Made by a program: the position numbers and the translations under genes. The notes beneath the pieces are model-generated. The model worked only from the letters and a program-made list of their open reading frames with translations. It was not told the origin of the DNA and did no database searches. Of a DNA stretch of 64,000 bases, positions 42,801-54,700 are shown one piece after another. This stretch comes from Verrucosispora sp. NA02020 (GTDB lineage: Bacteria > Actinomycetota > Actinomycetes > Mycobacteriales > Micromonosporaceae), in NCBI RefSeq assembly GCF_013364215.1, contig NZ_CP054923.1, positions 4,960,001 through 5,024,000 of the forward strand, in the 5' to 3' direction. How positions within the stretch are numbered: the first letter of the stretch is position 1; each line of letters opens with the position of its first letter.

Positions 42801-44470
42801 CCGACGTCGCCGTCCTGGAGGAACCGGGCCAGCAACGCGTCGAGTTCCGCCCGGTTCTCGAAGACGAACGCGGCGCGTACGCCATGGTGCAACCGGCCGA
42901 CCGACGCGGTGAAGGCGAGGTCGGCGAGGTCCGTCTCGGGCCGGGCCAGGACCTCGCGGTAACGCTCGGCGAGCCTGGTCAGGCCCGGGGCGTCGGGAGC
43001 GCTCAGCGGCAGCAGGAAGCAGGACGGCGAGCCCCCGCCGGGCCGTGCGCCGACCGGGTCCGCGCTGCGCAGCACGAGGTGGCAGTTCGTCCCGCTCAGC
43101 CCGAAGCTGTTGATGCCGGCGAACAACGTCTCCTGGTCGTCGTCGGCCCAGGCCACCGTCCGGTCGTTGACGAACACGGGCGTCTGCGCGAACGCGATGT
43201 TCGGGTTCGGCTCCTCGAAGTGCAGGCTCGCCGGCAGGACCCGGTGCTTGAGCGACAGGACGAGTTTGGCCAGCCCCGCAAGGCCGGAGGCGTTGTCCAT
43301 GTGGCCGATGTACGTTTTGACCGTGCCGATGCCGCAGAACTGCTTGCGGTCGGTCTGCCGGGAGAACGCCCGCTGGATGCCGCTGACCTCGACGGGGTCA
43401 CCGAGCCTGGTGGCGGTGCCGTGCGCCTCGATGAAGCTGATCTGCTCGGCCCGGACCCCGGAGTCGGCGAGTGCCTCGGTGATGAGGTCGGCCTGCGCGT
43501 CGGCGTTGGGCGCGGTGATGCCGTTGGAGGCCCCGTCCTGGTTCACCGCGCCGCCCATGATGACGGCGTGGATGTTGTCGCCGTCGCGCCGCGCCCGGTC
43601 CAGCGACTTGAGCACGAAGACGACGCAGCCCTCGGCGGCGCTGGTGCCGTCGCTCCTGCGGTCGAAGGTCCGGGTACGCCGGTCCTCGGAGAGCGTGTCC
43701 TGGATGTCCTTGATGCCGATGCCGGACTCGTCGTCGGCGTCGACCGGGAGCAGGTCGGTCTTGACCGCGCCGACGATCGCCATCGAGCACTCGCCGCTCT
43801 GGATCGCGCGGTACGCCGTGTACACGGCCACCAATCCCGACGAGCAGGCCGTGTCGACCAGCAGCGACGGTCCCCGCAGGTCCAGCAGGTAGGCGATCCG
43901 GCTGGCGATCATCGACCGGATGTTGCCGGCGACCGCGATCTCGGGCGCCCCCGGGCTGACCGCCTGGATCATCGCCCGGTAGTCCTCGCCGAAGTCGGCC
44001 GACATGCCCGCGTAGACGCCGACCTTCCGGCCGCCGATGTCCTTGTTCAGGTAACCGGCGTCCTCCAGCGCGGCCCAGGCGGTCTCCAGGAAGATCCGCT
44101 GGTTCGGGTCGATCGACTTGGCCTCCTGCCGGGACAGCGAGAAGAACCGGTAGTCGAACTCGGACACGCTGGGCAGCCGGGTGCCGCCGGAGTAGCGCTC
44201 GGCCGCGATCGGCAGCCGGACGCCCCGCGCGGCGAGGTAGGCGTCGACGTCGGCCCGTCGGGCTTCCGGCAGGTCCCGGTATCCTTCCTCGCCGCGCAGC
44301 AGCGTCGACCAGAACGCGTCGAGGTTCTCCGCCTCGCCGACCCGGCCGCTCATCCCGATGATGGCGACTGGCTCGGCCTTCCGCCGTGGACTGGAGCGCG
44401 TGACGGGGACGTCGGCGTCGTCCGGGGGCCCCGTCAGGTCCAGGTCGTCAAGATCGAGCAGGGAACTCAT
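39878..44470 (-). CDS. AT-less PKS module KS-DH-KR-ACP (first of two)
   Basis: This protein has 1530 residues. KS is at about 32-465, with DTACSSGL, EAHGTATRLGD and KTYIGHM, all three catalytic residues present. No AT follows; the linker keeps SLPTYPFARTPCW as in trans-AT modules. DH is near 683, with EHRIHGVSVLPG and HPSLFDTV, both catalytic residues kept. KR has SGGTGDLG near 1162 and FSSIAGLLLNPGQSDY near 1300; it lacks the Asp typical of B-type KRs (AGRPGVGF), so A-type reduction and possibly a Z alkene. ACP is DLGGNSLLT near 1438. The C-terminal helix DIDKLLDLLEQG may dock to the next protein. This module should accept the glycyl chain from the first megasynthase. It overlaps both neighbours by four bases. 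Confidence 0.94.
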   Translation of the reverse strand: MSSLLDLDDLDLTGPPDDADVPVTRSSPRRKAEPVAIIGMSGRVGEAENLDAFWSTLLRGEEGYRDLPEARRADVDAYLAARGVRLPIAAERYSGGTRLPSVSEFDYRFFSLSRQEAKSIDPNQRIFLETAWAALEDAGYLNKDIGGRKVGVYAGMSADFGEDYRAMIQAVSPGAPEIAVAGNIRSMIASRIAYLLDLRGPSLLVDTACSSGLVAVYTAYRAIQSGECSMAIVGAVKTDLLPVDADDESGIGIKDIQDTLSEDRRTRTFDRRSDGTSAAEGCVVFVLKSLDRARRDGDNIHAVIMGGAVNQDGASNGITAPNADAQADLITEALADSGVRAEQISFIEAHGTATRLGDPVEVSGIQRAFSRQTDRKQFCGIGTVKTYIGHMDNASGLAGLAKLVLSLKHRVLPASLHFEEPNPNIAFAQTPVFVNDRTVAWADDDQETLFAGINSFGLSGTNCHLVLRSADPVGARPGGGSPSCFLLPLSAPDAPGLTRLAERYREVLARPETDLADLAFTASVGRLHHGVRAAFVFENRAELDALLARFLQDGDVGAAGPDLSRGAFRLVLERGDKREPHDLLHSEHDELNREAAATVGATDRAALRRLASLYARGAEVDWQRAAPAGARRTSLPTYPFARTPCWIDAVDQARRGLVDGADVVRSLHRDIVVCRLTPERFWELAEHRIHGVSVLPGTGLVEMVVTSARRLGLAESAVTLRNVLFAMPLAVADGEEKEVHVIFESAGDLTAVTIASRGADGEWVENARADLVRDAVVEPVATLDVEGLRRRLDRPLREPEGSDHAKGLDVSERWTATLGAGHADAESTELLYEFALPSRYRSELSDYVLHPSLFDTVINAPSNVYDQERLYLPFSYGMLTVRDSLPARVLAYFRRRPESVAGALYAFDVTVVDPAGRVLLTVDNYCIKSAVDLDVTGSGEYGYVQTYRRVALPASPPQGTGTVLLCGDFGTTFTGVRDHLAASGYDCVHVSGVADAVGDERLGERREFAFGVLACLPAEGDSLADATGEPVERALGLLRLISERQVTFADGLLVLTHNALAVTGDESALHPGQAGLLGMMRVAALEYKALGIRCVDSDEDTGPVLLVGEATSADRPPFLLYRDGRPYEPQVKRHPIPSSAGERALPGDERTPLPGGDGVTVMSGGTGDLGTAVARNLIRRGVRRLVLLGSDRAAGTRPEWSEFARDLDVFEVVRLDLGDRQAVEAMVRDLRARHGRISGVLHLAGRPGVGFLYTKNLDEFMEVYRPKALGGVHLHEATLADRPDYFVAFSSIAGLLLNPGQSDYTAANLVLDSLAQYRDRERLPGLSVQWPAWREIGIARRMDAADEDELFPPLDTAEAVDLLDALMSAGGHPAALMPGRMRRTTRQASPDAGRSAVGRAVELHGLAEFGDLERGVAQIWAEALDLDVLDAYEDFGDLGGNSLLTAQMLKLYDERYPGLMDITDLFRHTTVAAQVACLKARLHPDEPAAEGPPPAAEADEGDIDKLLDLLEQGAITVDGRRGLLEGTDTR

Positions 44471-45714
44471 GTGGCGAGCGCCCCCGCGTTCGTCCGGAGG
44501 CCGACCTCACGAGTCCGGGACACGATCGACTCGACCCGGTCCCGCTGCTCGGCCTCGGGGACCCGCTTCGTTCCCATGATGGTGAGCAGCAGGTCCAACG
44601 CGGTCTGCTTCTGCCGGTCGGAGAGCGACTCCTGGTCGAGCTTGCTGAGCTCCTGGAGCTTGCGGTACGACACGACGACGCCGTTGTGGTACTCGTCGGC
44701 GTCGAAGTTCCGGTTGCGGGTGGCCGCCGCAGCTCCCAGGCAGAGCCCGACCAGCCCCGGCTCGCGCTTCTTCAGCTCGACGAGCTGGTCGAGCACCGCG
44801 CCGACCCGCTCGGGCTCCTCGTCCAGGTTGTACACCTCGCCCGAGCCGACGGCACCGGTGAGCATCTTCTTCAGCACCTGCTTCGGCCCGACCTCGATCC
44901 AGACCGCCGCCTTGCGCTCCACCAGGGACGCCATGATGTCGCTCCACCGCACCGGGCTGGTCAGCTGGACGGCCAGCGCCTCCCGGATGGCCTCGGCGCT
45001 CTCGTACACCTCGCCGGTCACGTTGCTGTAGACCGGGACGGCGGGTTCCGCGAACGTGATCTCGTCCAGCGCCCTGGTGTACTCGGGCAGCGCGGCGGCC
45101 ATGTACGTGCTGTGGAACGCGCCGGCGACGTTGAGTTTGATCACCCGCGCCCCACGGTCCTCCAGGTGGGCGGTCACGCCCAACAGGTCGTCCAGGCTGC
45201 CCGACAGCACGGTCTGGGTCTCGCCGTTGTAGTTGGCGACCTGCACGTCGTGACCCGCCGCGTTGAAGTCCCCGACGCACTTCTCCACGTCGGCGGCCGG
45301 CATCCGCACCACGGCGATCATCCCGGTGCCGCTGCCCGCAGCACAGCTCTCCATCGCCTCACCGCGCGCCTTGACCAGGCGTACCGCGTCCTCGAACGTC
45401 AGCGCGCCCGCCGCGAGCAACGCGGTGATCTCCCCCAGGCTGTGGCCGGTCAGGTACGAGACCGGCACCCTGCGCCCGGCGGCCATCACCTCGTACATCG
45501 AGTAGCTGAGCACCAGCAACGCGACCTGCGCGTGCCGGGTCCTGGTCACCTCGGCGGGCGGTGCGGTGAAGCACAGGTCGGCCAGCGAGTACCCGACGAT
45601 GTCGGACGCCTGCCCGAAGCGGTCCCGCACGCTCTCGTGCTCGTCGAACCACTTCCTGCCCATGCCCGCGAACTGGGAGCCCTGCCCCGGAAACACGATC
45701 ACGAGATCCTTCAT
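44467..45714 (-). CDS. Discrete (trans-acting) acyltransferase, malonyl-type
   Basis: This is a 415-residue free-standing AT. The oxyanion strand is VFPGQGSQFAGMGRKW, the nucleophile TGHSLGEITALLA at about residue 95, the carboxylate-binding Arg lies in KARGEAM, AGAFHS carries the second catalytic residue with the malonyl-type AFHS, and IEVGPKQVL closes the domain. About 110 further residues follow (CLGAAAATRNRNFDADEYHNG, then LLLTIMGTKRVPEAEQ), the helical tail seen on discrete ATs of hybrid PKS/NRPS systems. It is the obvious supplier for the three KS modules here that have no AT. It starts at the ATG overlapping the stop of the first megasynthase (ATGA) and is translationally coupled to both neighbours. 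Confidence 0.94.
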   Translation of the reverse strand: MKDLVIVFPGQGSQFAGMGRKWFDEHESVRDRFGQASDIVGYSLADLCFTAPPAEVTRTRHAQVALLVLSYSMYEVMAAGRRVPVSYLTGHSLGEITALLAAGALTFEDAVRLVKARGEAMESCAAGSGTGMIAVVRMPAADVEKCVGDFNAAGHDVQVANYNGETQTVLSGSLDDLLGVTAHLEDRGARVIKLNVAGAFHSTYMAAALPEYTRALDEITFAEPAVPVYSNVTGEVYESAEAIREALAVQLTSPVRWSDIMASLVERKAAVWIEVGPKQVLKKMLTGAVGSGEVYNLDEEPERVGAVLDQLVELKKREPGLVGLCLGAAAATRNRNFDADEYHNGVVVSYRKLQELSKLDQESLSDRQKQTALDLLLTIMGTKRVPEAEQRDRVESIVSRTREVGLRTNAGALAT

Positions 45715-48700
45715 GACTGCACCTTCTCCTTCGAGGCGGGCCGGCCCAGGACTGCGAGGACTTTCAGGTGGCCGCCCATCACCTGCTCGACCCGCGTGGA
45801 GTCCACCTCGCGGGCGTGGTCGATCTGGACCGCGACGGGGTCGGCCCGGACGTCGATCGCGTACCCGATGTCGAAGTGGCGGAGGACGTCCACCTCCTCC
45901 CACTGCCGGGCGCTGCCGCACGCCACGGAGACGGTGCGGTCGACACCCCGGCAGGCGACGAAGCGGTGCAGGTCGAGCCGGTCGTTGTGGTCGCGCTGCC
46001 GCCGGTAGTCGTCCAGCACGTCGGCCAGATCGGTCTTGCCGGCGAAGTCGAACCGCACCACGGTCACCCGGGCGTCGTCGTCCAGGACGCACAGCGAGAT
46101 GTCATCCGTGCCGACGAGCTTGTGCAGGGCGACGGCGAACGCGACGTGGGCCAGATCCTCCGGCTCCCGCGCTCCGCTGCGCCGCAGCCGCCGCAACGTC
46201 GCCCTGGTCCGCGCGGGCAGCGCGGCCTCGACCCGGCCGTCGGCGGTGGCGTCGTGCGTGAACCACGATTCGGGCAGGCGTACCCCGAAACCGGTCAGCA
46301 GCGCGTCGGAGTCCTGCCCGGCGAGCCGGGACTCCAGGAGCTTGCGGAGCTTGCCGATCGTCGGGTTCGCGAACAGGTCGCTCACGTCGAGCATGCCCGG
46401 GAACTGCCGGTGCAGTTCCTCCAGCAGCAGGACCAGACTGAACGAGTTGCCGCCGAGGTCGAAGAAGCTCTCGTCGGCGCCGATCGGAATGTCACCGAGG
46501 ACCGTGCGCCAGGCCGTGACCAACTCCTGGGCGACGCCGACACCGCGCTCCTCGGAACGCCCCGGCTCCACCGGCGGGCCGGCGTCGGCCTGCGCCGCCA
46601 ACGCCGTGCGGTCGACCTTGCCGCTCGTGGTCATGGGGATGTCCGACACCACGGCCAGGGTCGCCGGGACCATGTAGTCGGTCAGCCGCTCGGTCAGCCA
46701 GTTCCGCAGCGCCTCCGGTGCCAGGTAGCCGCCCTCGCGTACCTGGTAGAACGCGCGGATGACCTGGCTGCCACTCGGCAACTCCTGGACGATCACCGCC
46801 GCGCCGGTCACCATCTCGTGCCCGGTGATGGCCAGCTCGATCTCACCCAACTCGACCCGGTAGCCACGGATCTTGACCTGGTCGTCCACCCGACCCAGGC
46901 AGTGGAGCTCGCCGTCCTGCCACCGCGCGCGGTCGCCGCTGAGATAGATCCTGCCGTCACCGAACGGGTTCGCAAGGAACCGCTCGCGGGTCAACTCGGG
47001 CCGGTGCAGATACCCGGGCGACACACCGAGCCCGCCGATCCACAGGTTCCCGGTCACTCCCTCCGGCACCAGCCGGAGGTTGTCGTCCAGCACGTACATC
47101 GTGGTGTTGGCGATCGGGACGCCGATGGTGACCGTGGCGTCGTCCCCGGTGAGGTCCTTGACGCTGGACCAGATACAGGTCTCGGTCGGGCCGTAGACGT
47201 TGTGGACACCCAGCGACCGGTGCTCCCGCAACCGGGGCAGCAGGTCCTCCGGGAACGCCTCACCGCCGACGACGAGCTTGTCCAGCCGCGCCAGCGTGGC
47301 GCGGGCCGCCTCGGGGTCGGCGCAGAGCAGACGCAACCGGGTCGGCGTCATCTGGAGGTACTCGACACCGTTGGCCGCGACGAACTCGGCGATGTCCGCC
47401 GGCGTACGGACCTCCGACTCACCGGCCACCACCACCGTGCCGCCGCTGGTGAGGGTCAACAGCGTCTCCAGCAGGTGGATGTCGAACGACGGGGTGGTGA
47501 GGCAGCCCACCACCTTCCGGTCCGCCCATCCGAGCGCCTCGGGCATCCCGACGAGGAAGTTCGCCAACGACCCGTTCGTGACCGCGACGCCCTTGGGCGT
47601 TCCGGTCGACCCGGACGTGAAGATCACGTACGCGAGGTCGTCCGGCCCGCCCGGCGACCCGACCGGCGGCGTCGGACCGGCCGGGATGTCCGCCGGCAGG
47701 TGCAGCGCACGGTCACCGAGTCCCACCGCGGCGGCCAGTTCCTCGGCGCAGACGACCCTCGTGGGCTCGGCCGTGTCGATCACGAGTCGGAGCCGCTTCG
47801 CCGGGTCCTTGACGTCCATCGGAAGCCACGCGGCACCGATGCGGTTGACCGCGAGCATCAGCGTGACCAGTTCGGGCGTCGGCGGTAGCAGCAGCCCGAC
47901 CAGGTCGCCCTGACCGAGGCCGTGCTCGTGCAGCAGACCGGCGTACCGGTTCACCCGCTCGGCGAGCTCGGCGTAGCTGACCTCCTCGCCACGGAACCGG
48001 AGCGCGGCCCGCTCCGCGTGCTCGCGTACCGCCGTGTCGAACGCCTCGGCAAGGGTCGGCAGGTCCACCACGACCGGTCCGGTGCCCATGGTCAACAGTC
48101 GGTCCCGCGTCTCGTCGTCCAACCGGGACAGTTCCCGGAGCGTCTGGTCCGGCTCCCGGACGACCTGGGCGATCAGGTGCACGAACTGCTCGGCCAGCTC
48201 GGTCATCCGCCGCTCGCCGTACACGCTGGAGAAGTTCAGGTCGCCGAAGAGGCCACCGTCGCGTTCGGTGAGCTCCAGGGCGAGCGCGAACATCGAGCGG
48301 GGCACCCCGAAGTCCTCCGACGTGGCGCTCACGTCACCGAACCGCCGCACGCGCTCGCGGGCGTTGGTGAAGGTGAACATCACGTCGAACAGGGCGTTGC
48401 GTCCGAAGTCCCGGTCGAGGTCCAGCTCCTGGACCAGCACGTCGTAGGAGTAGGGCGAATGCTCGACGGCGGCGAGGCTGGTGTCGCGCACCGCGTGGAG
48501 CAGGTCCGGCAGACGGGCGTCCGAGGCGGTACGGACACGCAGCGGCAGCGACTGGGCGAACATGCCGACGGTGTCGTCGTACGTGCCGATGATCCGCTGG
48601 TCCAGGGGGACGCCCACGCACAGGTCCTCGGTGTCGGCGGCGTTGGCCAGCAGCACCGACCACAGCGACAGATAGAAGATGAACGGGGTGGTGCGGTGCC

Positions 48701-51700
48701 GCTCGATGACCGCCTTCGCCGCCTGGTGCAGCGCGTCGTCGATGCGGAAGTAGTGGTGCGTCCCGTGGAAGTCGTTGACCAGCGGGTACGGGGAGTCGGT
48801 CGGCAGGCTCAGCGGCGGCGGGACGGTCTCGAACTCGCGCAGCCACCATCGCCGGTGTTCCTGGTAGGAGGCCAGGCCGACGGAGCGGGCCTGCTGCCGC
48901 ACGAACGCCGGGTAGCCGTCGGACCGCACCGGGCTCAGCTCGCCGCGCCCGAGGTGCTCGGCGAGGTCGTTGAGGAGGATGTCGATCGACCCGCCGTCGG
49001 CGATGATGTGGTGCAGCGAGAGCAGCAGGTGGTGGACGCCGTCCTCGTCGATGACGATCCCGTAACGCCACAGCGGCGGCGTCGCCAGGTCGAACGGCCG
49101 GTTCATCACCGCGACGACGTCCTCGGCGCGCAGTCCGGGCTCGCGCGTGTGGTCGAAGAGGTGGAACTCCGGGGTGACCTCCGCCGCGACGCGGGCCTTG
49201 ATGTCGGTCGCGTCGATCTCGTAGTAGCCGCGCAGCTTCTCGTGCTTGTCGGCGATCGCCCGGAACGCCTCGGCGAGCCGCTCCCGGTCGGGGGCGCCGT
49301 CGAAACGCAGGCCGGCCAGGATCTGGTACGCCTCGTTACCGCCGCGCATCCGCGACAGCACGTAGACCCGCTTCTCCTGCTCGGACACCGCCGTGGGGTC
49401 GAGCGGCGTGAGATCGGTGCCCCGGGGCGCGCCGACGGGCAGGCCACGCGGCGCGGTCGACGTCGACCGCCGGAAGTCGAACCCCCCACCGCGCAGCGCC
49501 TCGACGCTGGCGCGGATGGCCTCGAAGATGCGGTCCTGATGCTCGCGGGTGTGCGCCAGCGAGAAGTAGGCGGTTCTGCGTTCCCACACGTAGACGCCGT
49601 GGAACACCAGGAGCTTGAAGAACAGGTTCAGCGTCAACGACATGTGCCCCATGTCGCGCGGCACGACCGTCTCGTACTTGTACAGCGACGCGAAGTGCGT
49701 CACCTTCAGGGGCACCTCCTCCGCGTCGAAGTAGTCGTTCACACGACGGGCGAAGTCGGCGGTGAGCCGGTTGACGGCGGGGAGTGCGGTGGCGCCGTGC
49801 TCGCGCAGGTAGGACAGGACGGCCCGGCACGCGGCCATCGTCAACGGGTGCTTGCAGAAGGTCCCGGCGAAGAACGTCGTGGGGACCGCCGGCTTGGAGT
49901 CGTCCACGTCCGACCACGCGCCGCCGTCGACGGCGTCGAGGTACCTGCTGCGGCCCGCGATGATGCCGATCGGCATACCGCCTCCGACGAGCTTGCCGTA
50001 GAGCGACATGTCCGACTCGACGCCGAAGTGCTCCTGCGCGCCGCCCAGCGCGATCCGGAAGCCCACGATCATCTCGTCGAAGATCAGCGCGATGCCGTTC
50101 TCGGTGCAGATCTCGCGCAGCTCCCGCAGGAACTCGGTGGGCTGCAACGTCGGGTTGCGCGACTGGACCGGCTCGACCAGCACGGCGGCCAGCTCGGAGC
50201 CGTGCCGCCGGATACGGTCCAGCGATTCGGCGCTGCCATAGGTGAGCACGATCGTGTCGTCGACCGCCGACTGCGGAATACCGATCGAGGTGGGAATGCT
50301 CTCCTCGCCGTCGGCCTCGGCCAGCACCGCGTCGTAGCTGCCGTGGAACGAGGTGAGGAACCTGACCACCTTGTCCCGGCCGCTGACGGCCCGGGCCAGG
50401 CGCACCGACACCATCACGGCCTCGGTACCGGTGTTGCAGAACGCGACCCGCTCCGCGCCGGTCATCTCGTGGACCAGTGCCGCGACCTCACCCGCCACCA
50501 TGTTCTGCGGGCCGAGCTCGTAGCCCCGGTCGAGCTGGTCCCGCATCGCGTCGAGGATGAAGTCGGGCTGGTGGCCGAAGAAGTGCACGCCGTAACCCAT
50601 CGCGGTGTCGACGTACTCGTTGCCGTCCACGTCCCAGAACGTCGCCCCGCGCGACCGGGCCGACACGACCGGGTAGACCGTCTCCTTGATACTCGGGTTG
50701 AAGTTCAGCGAGGCGATCCAGTCCGCCAACACCTCGCGGTGCTGCCCGGCATACACCTTGGAGGTGAGTGTCCTCGCGGTGTACCGCGCCACGAAGTCGC
50801 GGATGAAGGCGCTCTGCTCGTCGGTGAGCCGGTCCTGACTGAGCTCGATGTTGTTGCTGTACGAGCCGACCTTGCGGGAGACGGGCGTCGCGCGGCGTGC
50901 CGTCGTCTCCGGGACGACCGGCGTCGGCGTCGGCGTGCCGGAGGGCACCCCCGACAGCACGGCCAGCTGCTGCTGCATGATCTCCAGCTGCTGCCGGATG
51001 AGGTCCTCGACTCCGCGCGCCGGTGTGCCGGCCGGGTCGAGTCGACCGCGGATCTCGGCCGGCGGCGCGGCGGCGGCCCGCGGTTCCGGAAGCGCGACGG
51101 CCACGGGCTCCGCCGACGGCACCGGCGTCACCTCGGCGGGCCGCTGTTCGAGAACGAAGTCGGCCAGCAGACCCGGCGTGTAGAGGGACTCGAAGAACGC
51201 CTTGATCGGGATCTCGACGGTGTACTCGGCCTCGACGCGCTTGCCCAACTGGACGAGCATCAGGGAGTCGACTCCCAGCGCGAACAGGTGCACCGACTCG
51301 TCGATCGCGTCGACGCCGACCCCGGTGACCTGGCTGACGCACTGCTTGACGAACGTGAGGACGGGTCCTCGATCGGCCATCCGCTGGACACCGGTCCTTT
51401 CCGGTTCGGCGACGGCGGGCCGCGCCACGGCGATGTGGTCTCCGGCGCGGTCGGAATACCAGATCCGCTGCCGGTCGAAGGGCGTACGCGGCAGGTCGCG
51501 GACGAGGCCGCCCGCCGCGCCGGGCAGCCGACCGAACTCCAGCGACCGGCCCAGCCGCCACAGCTCACCCGCGCTCTCGAGCAGCTGCCGACAATCGGAG
51601 CGCCCCTTGCGCAGGCTCGGAACGACGATGGCGGCGTCCGCGAACTCCTGCGCGATCAGACCGCCGACCGTGGCCGTCGCGCCGATCTCGACGAAGACCC

Positions 51701-54700
51701 GCGAGCCGCGCGCGATCGCGACCCCGACGGCCGCCTGGAACAGGACCGGCTCGACGAGGTGCCGGCTCCAGTACGACGCGTCGATCGGCGCGTCCGCCGT
51801 GACCGGCCCACCGGTGCGCGTCGAGATCCACGGGATGGCCGGATGCTCGAACTCGTGGTGCCGGATCTGCGCGTACAGGTCGTCGGCGGCCTGAGCCATC
51901 CGAACCGAGTGGTACGGGTGTGAGACGTCCAGGCGCTCGGTGAAGATCCGCTGTCTGCGGGCGGCCCTCAACACCTCGGCCAGGCTCTCGGCGGACCCGG
52001 CGACGGTAGTGTTCTCGGCAGCGTTGACGGCGGCGACGGAGACGTCGGGATAGTCGGTCAGCAGCTGTTCCGCCCGCTCCCGGGAGCACAGCAGCGTCGC
52101 CATGGAGCCGTCGCCGGTCGAGGCCGCCACGACCCGCGCCCGGCGGGTCACCAGGTCGACCGCCTGCGTGAGACTCATGACGGAGGCGAAGCAGGCGGCC
52201 GTGTACTCGCCGATGCTGTGGCCGATCACAGCCGACGGCGTGACGCCGAGCGCCTGCCAGTACCGCGCGAGCGCCAACCCGACCGCGAAGATCATGGGCT
52301 GGGTCTGCCGCGGCGACTGGAACGACGCCTCGTCGTCACCGAACATCGCCTCGATCGGGGAGACGTCGCCGAGCCGCCGGAACACCCGGTCGATCTCGTC
52401 CAACTCGCGCCGGAACAGGTCGGCGTGCTGGTACAGCTCCCGCGCCATGCCCGGGTACTGCGTACCCTGGCCGGAGAAGACGAAGACCTGTCCCGGGTCC
52501 GCCTGGTCACGCACGCCCCCGTCGGCCAGCACCGCCTCGACCGCACCCGGGATGTCGGTGACGGCGTCGCAGACCAGTGCCGCCCGGTGTCGCAGACCCG
52601 CCCGCCGCGTGCCCAGCGTGTGCGCGATGTCGGCGAGGTCGGCGGTCGTGTCAGCACTCCACTCGCCGAGGGTCCGCAGGGCGGCGCGCAGCGCCGCGTC
52701 CGACTTCGCCGAGACGGGCAGCAGGCGCGGCAGACCGGGCGTCGACGACGTGCGGCGCGACGTCGGCTCGTACTCCTCCACGATGATGTGGGCGTTGCTG
52801 CCGCTGATGCCGAAGGAGCTGATCCCGGCACGCCGCCGGCCGCCGGCCGGCTGCCACGCGATCTCGTCCGCCACCACCTCGATCGGGACGGCGTCCCAGT
52901 CGATCAGGCGGTTGCCCTCGCGAAAGTGCAGGGTGGCCGGAAGGCGGCCGTGCTGCATCGACACGATCACCTTGCACAGCGCCGCCATACCCGCCGCGGA
53001 CTCCAGGTGCCCGAGGTTGGACTTGACGCTGCCGACGCGCAGTTTGCCGCTCCGGCCGGCGAAGACCCGGGCCAGGGCGTTGAGCTCCTGCGGATCGCCG
53101 ATCGGTGTGCCCGAGCCGTGGGCCTCGACGTAGGAGACGTCCTCGATCCCGACGCCCGCCTCGGCCATCGCGGCCTCGACCACCCGTTGCTGGGCGGCCC
53201 CGCTCGGGACGGTGAACCCACCGCCCTGGCCGTTGTGGTTGATCGCCGACCCGCTGATCACGGCCAGGATGTCGTCACCGTCGCGTTCGGCGTCGGAGAG
53301 CCGTTTGAGGATGACGACCGTTCCGCCCTCACTGCGGATGTAGCCGTCGGCCCCGTCGTCGAAGCTGCGACACCGCCCGGTCGGGGACAGCGCCTGTAGG
53401 CGCGACCACGACACGTGCCCCTCGGGGCTGAGGATCAGGTTCACCGCCGCAGCGACGACCATGTCGCAGCCGCCCTGCCGCAGTTCCCGTCCGGCCTGGT
53501 GCAGCGCGTACAGCGAGGAGGCGCAGGCCGCGTCGATCGCCTGGCTGGGACCGTCGAAGCCGTAGCTGTAGGAGATCCGCCCGGCCGCCGAGTTGGCCAT
53601 GTTCCCGGTGTAGGTGTACCGCTCCGCCGGGTGCCCGAGGTTCTTGCCGACCTGGGCGTAGTCGTTGTTGTAGATACCGACGAACACGCCGACGCGCCGG
53701 TCCCGCCCCGCCGTCACCGGGTTCAACCCGGCGTCTTCGAGCGCCTCCCAGGTCAGTTCCAGCAGCAGGCGCTGCTGCGGGTCGATCGACGCGGCTTCCG
53801 CGGGCGAGATGCTGAAGAACAGCGGATCGAACTGGTCCACCTGGTCGAGGTAGCCGCCCTGGGTGGTGGTCACCTCGCTGGTGTCGAGGTCGCTGTGCGA
53901 CCACCGGTCGGCGGGTACCTCCCGCACCACGTCGACCTTGCCGCTCAACGTCTCCCAGAGCTGGTGCCGGGTGCCGATCCCGCCGGGGAGCCGGAACGCC
54001 ATGCCGACCACCGCGACGGGCTCCGCGGAGTACGACCCCGTCGACGCCGGGGCGGCGGCGCGCGCCTCGGCCGGTGCGCGTCCCCGCTCGACCCGGCGGG
54101 TCAGCTCGTCGGTGAGCGCGTGCGCGGTGGGATGGTCGATGATGAACGTGCTCTCCAGCGCGACACCGAGTTCCCTGGCCAGCCCGCTCTGGAGCTCGAT
54201 CAGCTGCACCGACGTGCAGCCCAGCTCGAACAGGCTCCTGGTGTGGTCGTCCTGGGCCAGTTCCGGGCCGATACCGAGCACGCCCGCGACCTGTGTGGAC
54301 ACCAGGCTCGCCACCGACCGGACCGGTGCGACGTCCGCGCCGGCTCCGGCCGATCCGGGCAGGTCCAGGTCGGGCAGGTCGATCGGCCGGCCGCGCCCGG
54401 CGAACACCGGCTCCCAGTTCACCGCGAGACCCTGGACGTGCGCCTCGGCGAGCGAGGCCAGGAAGTGATCCATGCGCTGCCCGTCGCGACGCAGGGAGTG
54501 GAGTACCGGCACCGCCGTGCCGACGGCTTCCACGGTCTGCCGCATGGCCAGGGTCAGCACCGGGTGTGCGCTGAGCTCGACAAAAGCCTGATAGCCGTCG
54601 GCCAGCATGGCCCTCGTGGCGCTCTCGAAGAGCATCGGTCGACGCAGGTTGTGATACCAGTACTGCGCGTCCAGCCCGGCGGTGTCGAAGGCCCCACCCG

